A stretch of 64,000 nt of DNA, taken from Phyto melanocephala. Its lineage: Eukaryota > Arthropoda > Insecta > Diptera > Rhinophoridae. Positions 23,466-35,687 of the stretch are shown here, one piece after another. The notes under the pieces are model-generated. The model was not told the origin of the DNA and searched no databases. It worked only from the letters and a program-made list of their open reading frames with translations. Made by a program: the position numbers and the translations under genes. Every line of letters begins with the position of its first letter. The stretch's first letter is position 1. The stretch spans positions 84,202,055 through 84,266,054 of the forward strand of contig OW799233.1 of the NCBI GenBank assembly GCA_941918925.1, read 5' to 3'.

Positions 23466-24980
23466 CAGCGTTGTCAACTCGGTGATGTTATCACCGTTTT
23501 TGGTGATTTTTAACATTTCGAAAGCTGAAAAATTGTGAGTCAGTGCTTGGTGATTTTTTTTTTAGTTTTTAGTGATTTTCTTTTTATTTCGGTGACACCA
23601 AACACTAAAATTCAAATATATTAATTGAAAAAAATTTTTTGTAAGTGTAAATTTATATACATACTACCAAAATGTAACTTATAGTACAATTACATGCAAC
23701 TCGGCAAAAAAATAATATTTCACTAAAAATTTAATTATTTATAAGATGGTATTGATTGCCCAGAAAGTTTTTGTTTCAAAATGTCTATCTTTATACATAT
23801 ATGCATATGAGGTGAATGTGAATAAAAGAAATTCCTCTTTCTATCATCTTATAAATGATTAAACCTTAAAGCAAACTTTTAGCGTCCCACAACTCTAAAC
23901 GTTTAAAAATTTTACCAGAAAACCTTGAAATTTTGAGTAAAATTAACATAATTAATGTTAGAAATGTTTTATCACATACAAAAGAAGATATTTTACCATT
24001 ACCAATGGCAAAATATTGAATTGATTTTTGGATTGAAGTTAAATCGTACAAAGATGCAGGTTACTTAAATCCCTTTGAAGCATTAGCTAATATTGCCGTT
24101 AAACTTTTGTCGCTCCCATGAATGTGTTTAAATCTAAAATACGCAACCGAATGTCTTTAAATTCAGTTAATGCCTTACTTCACATTAAAAATGGGCTTAA
24201 ACGGGAAAATTCCTGTTGCGAAACCTACCAAATAGCTGTTGAAGTAAATATTCTGATTAATAGCAATGATATTTATAAAGCATTACAATTTGAAATTAAG
24301 ACTGTGTTGTGGCCAGATGATAGTGATAATAATGAAGAAATAATTGACTTTATCATTGATATTTGATATTATTTACACAGAGAAAAGCTTAAATCCGAAT
24401 CAAATTTTTCATAATTTTTTATAAATTTTTAGTTAGAAATATTTCTATTTAATTACTCTAATATGTAATATAAAAATATTTAAATATTAAATAATAGTTG
24501 TACTTATTTGGTGAATAATTTCTTTAATATTTTGTACAACAAATTCACATATGTTTACAAAACGTCGTATAAATGCATCAGGTATGGAAAAATTAATCCT
24601 GTCGTAATTTTTTCTCAATGTTGAAATAAATTTCTTACAATGCATCACTCCTGAGATATATTGTGAATAGATAATTACTATAATAATTTTTCCAATGTTT
24701 TTGTTTATTTTTATTTTCATATAAATATATGTATCTATGTAAATCTCTACTGACTGACTAAATGATATTCGTTGTTTGATTTTTGTAAATTTGTTTATTA
24801 TTTATTCTGATATACATTTAAAAATTTCTTATTTTTAAAAAAATTTATAAAAATGTATAATTTTATTAAATAAATAAAAAAAAACAATTTACAAATTATA
24901 AATTTAGTGCTTTTTTTTGAGAATGACGCGTTTTTTCCTGGGTTATAGTGCTTTTTGAAATTTTAAAGTTGACAACGCTG
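23466..24980 (+). mobile_element. hAT-type DNA transposon, 1.5 kb deletion derivative
   Basis: The terminal inverted repeats are CAGCGTTGTCAACT at both ends (the left continues CGGTGATG). An exact 8-bp target duplication CTTCAGTG flanks it (23458-23465 and 24981-24988). CAG-starting inverted repeats with an 8-bp duplication are the hallmark of the hAT superfamily. The inside contains only the C-terminal part of a transposase (23836-24366), so the copy cannot move by itself. The left terminus carries a cluster of GTGAT/GTGATTTTT motifs (23480-23595) that may be subterminal binding repeats. Confidence 0.88.
23836..24366 (+). pseudogene. hAT transposase, C-terminal fragment
   Basis: Reading across small lesions, the plus strand encodes KILPENLEILSKINIINVRN, then SHTKEDILPLP, an in-frame stop near 24018, WIEVKSYKDAGYLNPFEALA, and NIAVKLLSLP followed by a stop. 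From the ATG at 24118 there is an open frame of 82 codons containing KSKIRNRMSLNSVNALLHIK. That last block matches the C-terminal dimerisation region of hAT transposases. The usual conserved segment between LSLP and the K-RNRM block is missing, which suggests a deletion exactly there. The catalytic DDE part is absent. Identification is by motif recognition only. Confidence 0.65.
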
Positions 24981-24988
24981 CTTCAGTG

Positions 24989-25319
24989 TCGTCTTTCTAT
25001 CATCTTCACCATTCACTTTTTATGGATGATATGTTGTTTTCTTTCAGTTTTAGTTTTTATTTTGTTGATTTAAAAATTTGTAGTAAAAAATAATTTCATC
25101 TCATTGTAGTTGATTAATGATTTATAAGAATTCTATGTCATGTCGTGTTGTATATGTGTTTTTCGATTTGTTTTAATTTCTTCTCTGAGTTACCATCCCT
25201 AGATTACTTAATTATAATTTTTAAAATAAGTAATTAAATGATGTTAAATACATAGAAATGTTTGTATATAAATATATACAAAAGTGTGTATGTATTTGTA
25301 TTTTATTGTGTTCTGGGTA
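24989..25319. other. A+T-rich DNA, no feature
   Basis: Nothing recognised apart from short AT-rich runs. Confidence 0.5.
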
Positions 25320-25442
25320 TCAATTCTCGTTTTATGAAACTATGAAATGAAAAGTTTTTGTGTGTCATATCATATGGTGCCACCATACTCTTTGCTATAC
25401 AAGCATTTTTTCATTTCACAGTTTCACAGAACGAGAATTGAG
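25320..25442. mobile_element. Foldback/MITE, about 123 bp
   Basis: The left arm TCAATTCTCGTTTTATGAAA continues CTATGAAATGAAAAG. The right arm inverted is TCAATTCTCGTTCTGTGAAA, continuing CTGTGAAATGAAAAA. Arms of about 34 bp show three mismatches around a ~55-base loop. No clear target duplication was found, so it may be a MITE or a simple foldback. Confidence 0.65.
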
Positions 25443-27000
25443 CCTCTGATGTTGTTCATTACTTTACAAATGAATAAAGAACTTATGATTGACCATCGAA
25501 AATTGTTTTCGTACTTTGTTTCTCTTTGACTGATTGTCAATTAACAATTTGAATATTAGGTACTTACATATGCAAGTATGTATCTTTATTTATCGTAGCT
25601 ACACACACAAGTTACTAGAAAAATTGCGCTATAAAGCTGCTATAATTCATATTTTATTTTTCGTTGCATTAAATATGGAGTCTTAGGAAATTATACTTAT
25701 TTTGTTTTGTTTTATTTAAAATTGATGTGTTGTATCCTTATTAAGACAGATCTTACACTGGTCGTTATTGGAAAAAATAGAATTTCCATTTAGTTTTATT
25801 TTTTCTTTTCACTAAAATAAATTAAACATTTAGCAATTTTTCGTTCATCCGCAGTCAGTTTATTCACAGGAATCGAATCATCAATTTCAATCATTCACGA
25901 TTTTGTATGGGGTTAAGGAACAAAATCAAATGCAAAATATTAAATAGTTATTAAAGGCTCTTACCAAAAAAGTTAATTACCCAAATACTCTTCTTGAATC
26001 GCTTACTTAATGCTTACCTGCTGCCAAAAGCGTTTCTTGAAGACATAATTTTTGTATGCGATGTCCCACTTCGTAGGCTTCTTTTTTGCAATTTATAAGC
26101 CATGCTTGTCATGCCTTACCTGTACGCACTGCTAAAAAGGAGAAATTGAAACAAATATTTACTATTGCAATAAAATACTTTTTTCAACCGGCTTTTTTTA
26201 ACTTTGTTGTGTTTTCGCAAACAATTTAAGCGTTTTGTTGGATGCAATACAGTAATTGAGTGAAGTCTGCTTACAAGATTCGATTTTTTTTTGGTGTGCT
26301 ATGAATGCGGCAATCTATTGATCCCATCTCAAAGATTACGTCAAAGTTCATTATGTTAGAAATGAAACCGGTATGATCTGTTTAAAACTTTTGAAAAAAA
26401 TCCTTCTGTTTTTATATGACCTGTTTTAACTGGTTTTTCAGGTTTACTGTAGCCGATGATTTTTTGTATATTATAATATTAAGAAGTTATTTTAAAAATG
26501 TATAATTTTTTGTTTTTTGTTTTGTGGTTAATTTTTTTCAAACCTTAAATGTTTTATAATGTAAAATAATGAATTGTGTAAATACAACCGCTTCCTTACC
26601 TTTGAGATTGGTTATTTTTTTGAATTAAATCAAACTTTTTGTTATAGAAAATATATAAGTCAATAAATATGAATAATTCTTAATTTGAAAACAGTTGTAA
26701 ATTCGATCTTTGTAGTTCCGGATAATTATAATCGTGCTGTTGTTTACTTTTCTCACCGAGTCTTATGGGCAATTATTAAGAGCCATTTTTATAAGAATTT
26801 AAAGTTAAGCTAAATTTAGTATTGCTTCTACAATAGTCTGCTTAATATATCTGACGGCTAAACAAAATAGTCTTTAGTGATAATGTCGAATATTTGAAGA
26901 ACATTATCTTTCTTACTCTACCAACTCTCATCATTAAGATTTAGGTAGATGTTCCTGAACTACTTAATTATCTATTAATGTACCGCAGCATCATAAAAAT
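25443..27000. other. A+T-rich DNA with a possible ancient exon copy
   Basis: The only recognisable content is the minus-strand segment 25991-26093, paralogous to 6976-7707. The rest shows no motif. Confidence 0.45.
25991..26093 (-). repeat. Paralogous segment, uninterrupted copy; possible exon remnant
   Basis: On the minus strand one frame reads KKPTKWDIAYKNYVFKKRFW then QQ, followed by GTAAGC, which resembles a splice donor. The 7-kb copy has a similar frame (KEKSTKWDIEYKNHAF) and carries a MITE where this copy is continuous. The protein was not recognised. It could be a duplicated exon or part of an old transposon. Confidence 0.45.
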
Positions 27001-27018
27001 GTGACAACGACAAGGTGA

Positions 27019-27185
27019 TCGTTAAGCATTCAGATAATGGCATTATAAGTCGTTTTCCAGGGGACCGATATCGTCCAAATATTAAAATCAGAAGAAAACA
27101 AGTTTTTACTCTTAACGAACAAATTGCTATCCGTTAGCTGGAACGACTTGCTGTCAATTTTTATATGTAGGTATATCAGAATTAA
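27019..27185 (+). pseudogene. Possible pogo/jerky-like transposase fragment
   Basis: One plus frame reads VIVKHSDNGIISRFPGDRYR, then PNIKIRRKQVFTLNEQIAIR, then a stop, then LERLAVNFYM. The arrangement 'R-P-x-x-basic-KxVFT-xxE-Q' followed by a leucine-containing helix resembles the region after the first helix-turn-helix of pogo/CENP-B-type transposases. It is short and carries a stop. The assignment is weak; it could be another DNA-binding fragment. Confidence 0.3.
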
Positions 27186-27845
27186 TATGTAATAAATAAT
27201 TTGTTGTAAATAACCAAAACTAGTTAGAGAATTGGGTGACCATCTACAACAGATTATAAATTATTTTTACTCATGAAATAAACATAATTTTGGGTTAAAA
27301 TGAAAAAAGTTAAGACGAGTTATTTTTATTATTATTTTAGGCAAAGTTTTATTTTGTATTATTCTGTAATTATGTACTTAAATAAAACATTATTTAATGT
27401 ATCACTTTTAAACAAACAAGTTGATCTTGCGAGAGTTATGAAAAGAGTAAAATTTATGTTTTTAAATATCAGTGTGAAAGCTATAAAACGATTGGTATAT
27501 AAAGGTAAGTATTCAATGGTTCATTTAAAAGTGGTAAGTATAGAATAAAATTAATATAAAAATGTTACATTTAAAAATGGTAGGTATAAATTAATATGTA
27601 TATAATAAAGAAACAAAATATATTAATAATAATTCATAATCAATGTAAAAATTAAAAATAGCATTAAATGATAAGAAATATATAAAAATTATTTAAGTCC
27701 AATGACAAGATTGGACAATGTTAGTTATGCTTGCTTTTATAAATGAAATTAATAAATTAATGCTTTCCATACTGCCATCTAAAGGATGGATAGAAATAAA
27801 AAAATAAATTTTAACATAAATAGTAGTTTAAAAATTACATATGAG
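27186..27845. other. A+T-rich DNA, no feature
   Basis: The frame 27300-27548 is Lys/Tyr/Phe-rich with no motif. Nothing else was recognised. Confidence 0.5.
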
Positions 27846-28040
27846 TGTACCGATAAAGAGTGCTGATGATAAAATCCTATCTGGTTCGGAAAATACATTC
27901 CACTTGGATGATATCAGAATAGTTTTTTCAGTTTTCTTAAATGATTACAATTTTCTTAAGTTTAATTTAAGAAATGTTTTAGGAAGTTTAATAATAGAAA
28001 AATGAACTTAAGCCAGAATAAAATTTATTTATAATAAATT
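27846..28040 (+). repeat. Unclassified dispersed repeat, copy 2
   Basis: ACCGATAAAGAGTGCTGATG... to AACTTAAGCCAGAATAA, a relative of 5034-5200. It lies about 230 bp upstream of a LINE reverse-transcriptase remnant, so it may be the 5' part of the same kind of element. Confidence 0.5.
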
Positions 28041-28269
28041 TAAGAATAAAAATTTCGAATACATATTAATTTATAATTATAATATTAAAGAGATATAAAT
28101 ATTTATTCGTTGGTCTTTACTTAAGTTTTTTCCCCACGTTCAATAGTTCTCATATTTAGGATAATTTACAAAAGGTGAAGATGTCACTCAACCAAAGTCC
28201 TGATAGGTTGCCTTCTAGTTAAATTTTAAACCGATGTGCTGAATCATAAGTTGATGCCTTTACTTGGCT

Positions 28270-28628
28270 TTTTAATACTTCGATTAGACATGGGTAATTT
28301 CCATTAATTTGGAGAAGTTCTTATATTAACCCTTTAGATAAATCTAGAGGCAAGTAGGATATTGTAAACTATAAAATAATTGCCAAACCAAATGCAATAC
28401 TAAAAATATTTGAAAACTAATAACGGATATCCTACATCATTCATACTATCAAGCAGTCAATATGAATTTAGAGAGCATAGCTGTATTACGACTAATGTTC
28501 TTTATTTAACTGGCTTAATTAATCTTGGATTTATACAAAAGAAAAATATTTATTTTTTAAATATTGACTTCAGTAAAGTGATCAATAAAATCAATCATGA
28601 ACTTCTTCTAAAACAGTTAGACTTATAA
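28270..28628 (+). pseudogene. Non-LTR retrotransposon reverse transcriptase fragment
   Basis: In plus-strand frames with lesions: NPLDKSRGK, then DIVNYKIIAKPNAILKIFEN (the conserved 'Y-R-P-I-L-KIFE' region of LINE reverse transcriptase), then SSSQYEFREH and a block ending IYFLNIDFSKVINKINHELL. The 'xxDFSKAFDxxxHxxLL' motif with its first catalytic Asp is recognisable. It ends at about 28628, before the second catalytic motif (Y/F-A-D-D). Probably a Jockey/CR1-like remnant; clade not assigned. Confidence 0.6.
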
Positions 28629-28629
28629 G

Positions 28630-31600
28630 TTTCAATCCTTTTTAGATTGTTTAAGTCTTTAATTTTAATTAATTTTAATAATAATAATAATAATAAAAAT
28701 AATAATGTAAATAAACAAATGTTAGTAGTTTCCGTTTAACATAATGGAGCTGAATCTAAAAACAAGAAAATTTATACTTCTGATCTTAACATTAAGAATA
28801 AGCTTTACGTTTTGCTTATTAGCATACGGTTTAATAATCTGGGATCCTAACTATAATACACATAGTCTATATATTGAATCTGTTTAAGACCATTTCGTAT
28901 GTTTTGTTTACAAAGTTTTTTTTTAAATCACTCAGTAAAGTTTAATTCATATACTTACAGACTTGCGCTAATAAAACGGCCTGAACGGAAAAGTCTTCAT
29001 ACAAGATAGGCTAAATGTAGGATTTACGATAACATCTTATTAATGGTGATGTTTGCCGTGATTTGGTTTGAAATAATAGTATATTTAATACTCCGTGTTT
29101 AAATACTCGTTACTTTTTGTTAACATCACTAATTTCTGATCTCCTTACACGTTTGTGTTTAGCAATTTGTATAAATTTTTGTTTTTGATTTTTTATTATT
29201 CTATGGTAGCTTAAAGAAATATAAATGTTATTCTAAATTTGTATTTGTTTTTAAGTACGTATTTTGTAAATTTATTATATTTAAACAGTTACTTAGTCTG
29301 TTGTGATTCACTATATAATTAGAAAAAATTAAATTAGAATTAAAACCATTTTCTTTCCGTTTAACACCTTGCGGAGCATTGAGCCTCGACTAACATATTC
29401 CTCGTTAAACTATCATCTGCGTTTGCTTTTATTTCGTTTTTACTTTTTTGATGTTTCCTTAATTTAGGAAATATAATTTCATTCAACTTAACTAATCTAT
29501 CTTCCAGAGTACCTTTAAGTTTTGAAAAATGTTTAACTGGAATAAGTATTAGACTAATCTCAAATGATTTAAATTATGTAATGTAAAATGTCAAATTGAA
29601 ATACTTAACACTTTATGTTAAAACATTACTGTGGCAATTTAAAATTCATTCTTTTTTATGACTATACATACATATTTGTTTAAAAATCATACATCAAATT
29701 CTATATACATACAAATGTAGTAGGTACTAGATTTATTTACAAATTAAGGTACATATGTAATTGAGTATATTGTATGAATATCTAAACGCAAAGGAATATT
29801 ATATTGATGTTGTTATTGTGTGGTAAAAATAAAAAATTGCATTACCATTAAACTAATTTACTTAAATGGCAGAGCGAAACGACAAAACAGAAATTCAGAC
29901 ATAATTACTAAGGACATTAGTATACATTACAGTCACTTACATAGTATATTCATTCAAATGTACACACTTAAATACATCAACCAAGAGAGCCAAAATAACA
30001 AAAAAAAAAAAAGTAATAGGAAATAAAATCTATGGAACGATATTCTACATTTGATGGCTTTTGCCACAAATGAACCTCTAATAGAATATTAATTTCTAAG
30101 ACGCAATTTTGGTGTTGTGGTTTATAGGGTATGTACCTACATATATACAATCGTACCGTTGTTGTTTCATAAAAATTTCGTAGTATAAACCAACAGTAAT
30201 ATTTATTGACTAGAAAAATGTCCGAAAAGTAGCAGTTAGATGTCATTTGTAGTCAAATGTTTCCATGTTTCGAAAGAGATTGATAAACAATTAAATTCTT
30301 TAACTTAGTTGTAGTTTTAATTCCCAAATTTTCGAAATTTGAAAAGCATGAGATAGTATTGGTGAGAGCAAATATCGAAACTACTACATAAACACTTTTT
30401 GTACGAATTTCATGAGTTTGAAATTTCGAAAACCTTTCGTTACCACCACACTTACACAAGAAAAACCTATACATTCTCACAAATTAACAAATTTTTCGAC
30501 ATTTACCTTTCTAATTTTGGAATATTGTTTTAGTCGGGAAAAAGTCCTGCTACAGTCAACTACACCATCTTTAAGCATGCGCATGAATTATACACAAAAT
30601 AGAAAACCCTTAAACACAAAACAGTTACAAACATCGTTCGCCACTACCACACAATAGTGTTGTTCTACTCACTTGCATACAAAACAGCCATAATGAATTT
30701 CAACCATGCCGAACTACGGCTGGTATATACAGAAACACACACTTGTGTGCTTAAAATACACTTGCCTAAGTGCACAGAATATATACACCACCCCTAATGC
30801 CAAACACTAAAGCATCAGAAAGAGAGAGAAAACTCCGCCCACGATTTTCGAAATACTTCAGTGAATTTCATAATGGCTGCTATGAGATTGCAGTAGCATG
30901 GATAAAAAAGAGCGAAGCGCCATCATTTCCTTAAAAAAAACACATTTACACACACTCTAAAATATTAATGTAATAAGGGCCTCGATGCAGTAGCAGTTTA
31001 TAGGTACCAAACGATATTGTATATAACTATAGTTTGTGTGTTTTGGGGATCCCCAACTAAAATGTTTATTTGTGTTGAAAAACAATTACAACAACACTGC
31101 AAACTGAGTGCCTTTAAAAAAACCATGTGTGAGAAATGTGTTTATCAACCATACCGGTGATGTTGTGCTCCTGTACTACACAGATTGAGAGTGAATTTGT
31201 TTGGAGAATGTGATATTAAAAAAACATACTTAGTCACTTGGATGGCTCGTAAAGAATGGAGAAGTAAAAGTGTGCGTGAGCCTTAAAACTTATATTTGTT
31301 CATACATACAAAAATGTTTTGAAATTTGAAACTGTCAGCCAGCGCGCGCCTCATTTACTTTGACAGTTGATTAAACGATTTTTTCTGCATTTTATTTATG
31401 ATATTTTTGTTTTTTGGTCTTAAGTTTTCTCATAGTTGTTGGTATATTTTGTTCTTGTCTTTCCGTTGGCTATTTCCATGTCCATTACGTTAAGCATTAA
31501 ACATTTTTATGAAGAATAAAATCAAACAACAAAAAAACACAATGGACAAAATTATTAAGTGTTGACATTGATTTGAATATCTTAATTTGGTTTTTGTTTG

Positions 31601-32394
31601 AATTTCTTCTTTTAAATAAATAAATTTTATTTGGACTAGCTTGTATGTATGTTTTGTTGGTTTTACTTTTAAATAAATGTACAAACATTATTTTTAATTT
31701 CTATAAGCATTCAAACTAGATATATACAATGCCCAACGTTTATGTTTCAAATATAGGTGTAGATGTTTGTATTATAAGATTAAAAATACCGCCGCTTATT
31801 TTTCCTGTAAAAATTATTAGTCAATAGTAAATATTTTAAGAAATTATATTTAAGTATTTGTTTTTTGTTTGTTGAATTTGGAGTGAGAAAAATTTTCAAT
31901 TTACAGATTTTTTTTTGTTACATGAATACAATTTTCAATAAAAGTCGTTTTTTATATTTTTATCCTTAATAATCTATAGTCAAAGTATAATATAAATATA
32001 TGTACACATACATATATACAAATTCCCGTTGTTCCTTTAAGTAACATAGGGCCGTAACAATATCTTTCCATTTTAATCTGTTTATTGCGATTAACTTCAG
32101 TACAGCTAGTTTTCACGTTTTCCGGATCGATTTCAGTGTTCGTCATGTTTGAGCTGGGTGAATTCTTCTGCGGGTGGCCTGGGGGTTGCACTCAATAGCG
32201 GTTCAAGAAATGTCTGCGAGCAGTTTATCTATGGCGTGAACTATCTATTTCCATTTTTACCTTAGTATTTCAATCAATTTGGGTACCAGAAAGGGAATTT
32301 ATGTCGTATCGTATATATCCATTCATTACAAGATCAAAGTAGATTTAACATTGAAGATATTATTATTATTTATTTAATTGGCAACCACAAGAGG
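28630..32394. other. Mostly A+T-rich DNA; slightly less A+T-rich at 30.4-31.4 kb
   Basis: No gene recognised. Sequence between about 30400 and 31380 is richer in G+C than its surroundings, with a GCCAGCGCGCGCC patch at 31339-31351. It might be a regulatory or leader region, but no frame or promoter motif is convincing. A possible exon on the minus strand (32020-32150) is listed separately. A short ATA repeat lies near 28677-28697. Confidence 0.45.
32020..32150 (-). CDS. Candidate first coding exon, unrecognised protein
   Basis: On the minus strand an ATG at about 32149 in a good fly context (CTCAAACATGACG) opens MTNTEIDPENVKTSCTEVNR followed by NKQIKMERYCYGPMLLKGTT and G. The frame then runs into low-complexity TATATGTATGTG sequence that looks intronic; possible donors are the GT dinucleotides near 32020. 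Codon third positions are more mixed than in the background. The frame is open upstream of the ATG to about 32191, where a stop lies. No family recognised and no partner exon found. It may be a chance frame. Confidence 0.25.
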
Positions 32395-32870
32395 GATTTG
32401 AAGAGTTTTATATCTTGGATCATCCTCCATCTATTGTGTTTACTCGAATTTCTTTATTTTTGACAACATTAATCTTGAGAAATGAATTAGCCACCTCCGT
32501 GAGACGATGTGATTGTATGATCAATTGAGAAATAAAGTAAATGTCATCGCATGCCTAAGTTGATCTAGCCGATTTTAAAGACCACAGATAGTGCTTTTTT
32601 ATCCGATATGGCAAGGCTCACCTTAACTTCCCTTTGTGTATAATTCGATAGCTTCCATTAGCATACATGCTCCTAATGACATCTTTTTATTAAACGGCTT
32701 TCCAAATTACCTGTGGTTAAGAGTATCAAACGTTTATTCGAAGTCGATAAATAATATAAGTATATAGTAAAAACCGCCATTCGAGTTATTTAGTGAATTC
32801 TTTTATTCTAAGTGAATGGACTTGATTAATACGTGATCAATACGTAAGCAAAACTAGTTTGTTGACTTAT
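32395..32870 (-). pseudogene. Non-LTR retrotransposon reverse transcriptase remnant
   Basis: On the minus strand, reading through frame changes: ILFIDFE, stop, TFDTLNH (first catalytic region); VIRSMYANGSYRIIHKGKL; then ACDDIYFISQLIIQSHRLTE and VANSFLKINVVKNKEIRVN. These correspond in order to the FIDFxKAFD region, the 'SMYxxxxxxIxxxGKL' region and a decayed Y-A-D-D box with its downstream K-T helix. The G-V-R-Q-G segment between them is missing. Several stops and frameshifts make it non-functional. It points opposite to the next remnant (33535-34290), so they are separate insertions. Confidence 0.6.
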
Positions 32871-33534
32871 ACTATTGACAATAAAATTGAAGAGGATTTT
32901 TGTTATTACATGGGTGATTATTTTGTTTACTATACTAATGGTGTTTTCTTTTCTGACGTTAATGTTGCATTAATTCTGCCCTATGCCTTCTTTTGTGTAC
33001 TTTTCTTAAAAATATGCAATATTATAAACGGGTGACAAGTTCTTTTGTAATAATGTTGCCATAAAAATAACAAAAAATGTTACATGTTGTACCCTGAATT
33101 AAATCAAAGGGCTAGAATATTGCACTTTTTAACAGTTGATATTAAAAAGTAGAATTAAGTTTTTGTAGTGGTTAAAAATAATTTATGGTCCCAAATTATT
33201 AAAATGGAAGCAAGAAATGTGGTTTTACTTAAAAATACAGCTATCATGTAAAAAAGGTGAACATTTCTGTTCTATTCTGCTGATTATAAAGGTAGCATTT
33301 TGTTAGGGTGTAGGCGACCTTTGAAAAGTGTTTAACTATGAAAGGGCAACATTGTTTGTTAGAAAAGAAAACACCATAAGTAGCGTGAAAAATCTGCGAA
33401 ATGTGACACCAAATAGCAAATAACTAAAACTTGACATGACCGTGATCTAGGGGGCCTCGCATATAATTTCGTTATGAGAAAGCTTGGGACCAGAACCCAG
33501 TCGGTAACCTAACGTTACCTAACCTAACTATACT

Positions 33535-34290
33535 TTCGTTCACTACAGAAGAGCTTCAGGTGGTTGCTTGCAAGTTGAAAAACAGCAAAGCGCCTGGGCC
33601 CGATGGTCTATCAGCACATGTAAAAAGGATAATAGCAAACTCAAGGCAAGAGTTGCTGCTAAAAATGTACAATCGTTATTTAGTAGATGGCATCTTTACA
33701 GAATCCTTGAAAGAGCAGCGGTAAAAGAACTTGAGAGACTGCTTAAGCCTATATGTGATGAAGCTGTTAATAGGAGCTATCGGAAAGGGAGCAAAGATCT
33801 CGACTTGTAAAAGCCACGATAGCAGCTCTAAAGAATGTGATTGACGTAGTTTTAACCGCCAGTAAGATAAACCTTAAGAGCAACGCTGCCAAAAAATATT
33901 AAAATAAAGCAGATTAATGGCGAATGTCGTGAAAACCCTTACAAAAAAGAGAAGACTACTTATAGAAGGCTGTAACAGTATCCTTCTTTATGGCTGCAAG
34001 ATAAGGGCCAGAAGCCTAAACATTAATCACAGAGTCAGTAAACTAATAACAGCTCAGAGTTCAGTAGCTTTCGAAACACTCATCGCAGCGTATCGGTAAA
34101 AGCAGTTCAAGTCATAGCTGGAATGATGCCCATCGAAAGCATGAAGATTTTTATAAAAATGCAGAGTAATTAAGCTGATACGCCGAATCGACAGAAGAGA
34201 AGGACATAACTTTCCAGAAATGGCAGACATGCTGAAACAACGATAAGTATCGAAGGTGGACTGCTTTTTCCCAACCTAACCCGAAAAAAA
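33535..34290 (+). pseudogene. Non-LTR retrotransposon reverse transcriptase remnant (R1/LOA/Jockey-like)
   Basis: From 33544 the plus strand reads TTEELQVVACKLKNSKAPGP then DGLSAH, the well-known 'KAPGPDG' motif at the start of LINE reverse transcriptase. Another frame continues LLLKMYNRYLVDGIFTESLK. Further down RRLLIEGCNSILLYGCKIRA (33950-34010) and VIAGMMPIESMKIF (34112-34155) match the C-terminal 'xSILLYGxxxW' and 'AGxxPIxxL' regions. The catalytic middle is missing or scrambled, so this is an internally deleted dead copy. The 3' end is unclear, near CCCAACCTAACC. Confidence 0.65.
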
Positions 34291-35687
34291 TGGCATATCC
34301 ATAAACTTTAGATAGCATTTATTTACTTTTTTATGAGCAATAGTAAGTAGATATACCAAATATTCATTTAAATTATGGAAATTGGTTGCAGAGTTTTAGT
34401 CTTTAACTTATATTTAATGTGCGGCCTAAAGTGATAATTATCTTAAATGTTTTTGGTTACACGTTAAGAAACGATTATAAAACCCTTTAAAATCTATTAA
34501 AATTCTTAACCATGAAATCTAATCCGATGTCATTTCTTTAAATATTGTAAGAAATAAATATAAACAGACTGTAAGGGAGTGGGTGTTGTATTATAAAAGG
34601 GTGATATGTTTGTACTTTTCCTACAATAGAGTATATTGAATATAATGAGAAGACAGTTAACAGTTTTAAGACTTGTGTGGACACTGTTAATGAAAATAAT
34701 TTTTACTATAAAAAATGAACTACTTGCTATTTGTAACTAAGCAACGTTCGTCCTCATTGCCGTGGGCGACAAAGTTATCATTATGAATTCATATTTATTA
34801 TACAAAAACAGATAGACATTCATGAATGTAACATAATTTTAAAGGATATGATTGTTACACATATTGCATTTAATACAATTTCACAGTGTAACGGGTTTGT
34901 GGAGTTGTCTCAGGTATGATTGTATCTGTAAAGAATTTAACAACTACATACAACAGTGAAGCGAAACATTTTTATCCAAAATTCAACACAAAAACAAGTA
35001 TGTACAACATCAAAATGCTTAAGAGTTTTGTGTGCTTTTTTTAATTTTTCTATTTGGTTTGGTTAGAGTGTTTTTGAAACAAATCGACAACAATTTCATT
35101 AAATGAGTATGATATTAAATTTAATGATGCAACAGTATTTCAGCTTTGTTCGTTCTACTTGTACTTTTTATATCAGTATTTGCCCCCTTTAGCCCCCATT
35201 TGACTATTCGTATTTTAATGATTATAGCAACAGTAGCTGAAATGTAGACAGACCCTTGAATATGGACTTTAATACTTTATTAGTGTAACTAAACTAAAAA
35301 GTATTACATACTATAATTGATTGATCAAATTTTGATGACAAATATTATCCCAATAGCATGCAAAAGAGAAGAAAAATATTGCTTAAAAATATTTAATTAT
35401 ATAAATAATTCAATTATATACATATTTAAATAACATTTTTAATTTATTAAATAAAGTTTATTAAGTCGTTTTACTTAAAAAATAAAAGAGCTCATGACGT
35501 TCAAGTAAATATAGAAAATGAATACTATCAAAAGATAAATAAATAGGTACAAAATCAAAAAACTATTTTTATGGTATAATTTCAAAAACTTCTGTTTAAT
35601 GTGCTACCAGACTAGCAGCATGTATCGGTAAGTATATACATATGTACGCACATATTTGCTTAACAATTTGAATGTAAATTTATAGGC
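34291..35687. other. A+T-rich DNA, no feature
   Basis: No motif-bearing frame and no obvious repeats. Confidence 0.5.

Noticed and set aside
33500..33535. Telomere-like CCTAACCTAAC words
   Set aside because: Only two or three imperfect words (TAACGTTACCTAACCTAAC), not an array; flies also lack such telomere repeats.
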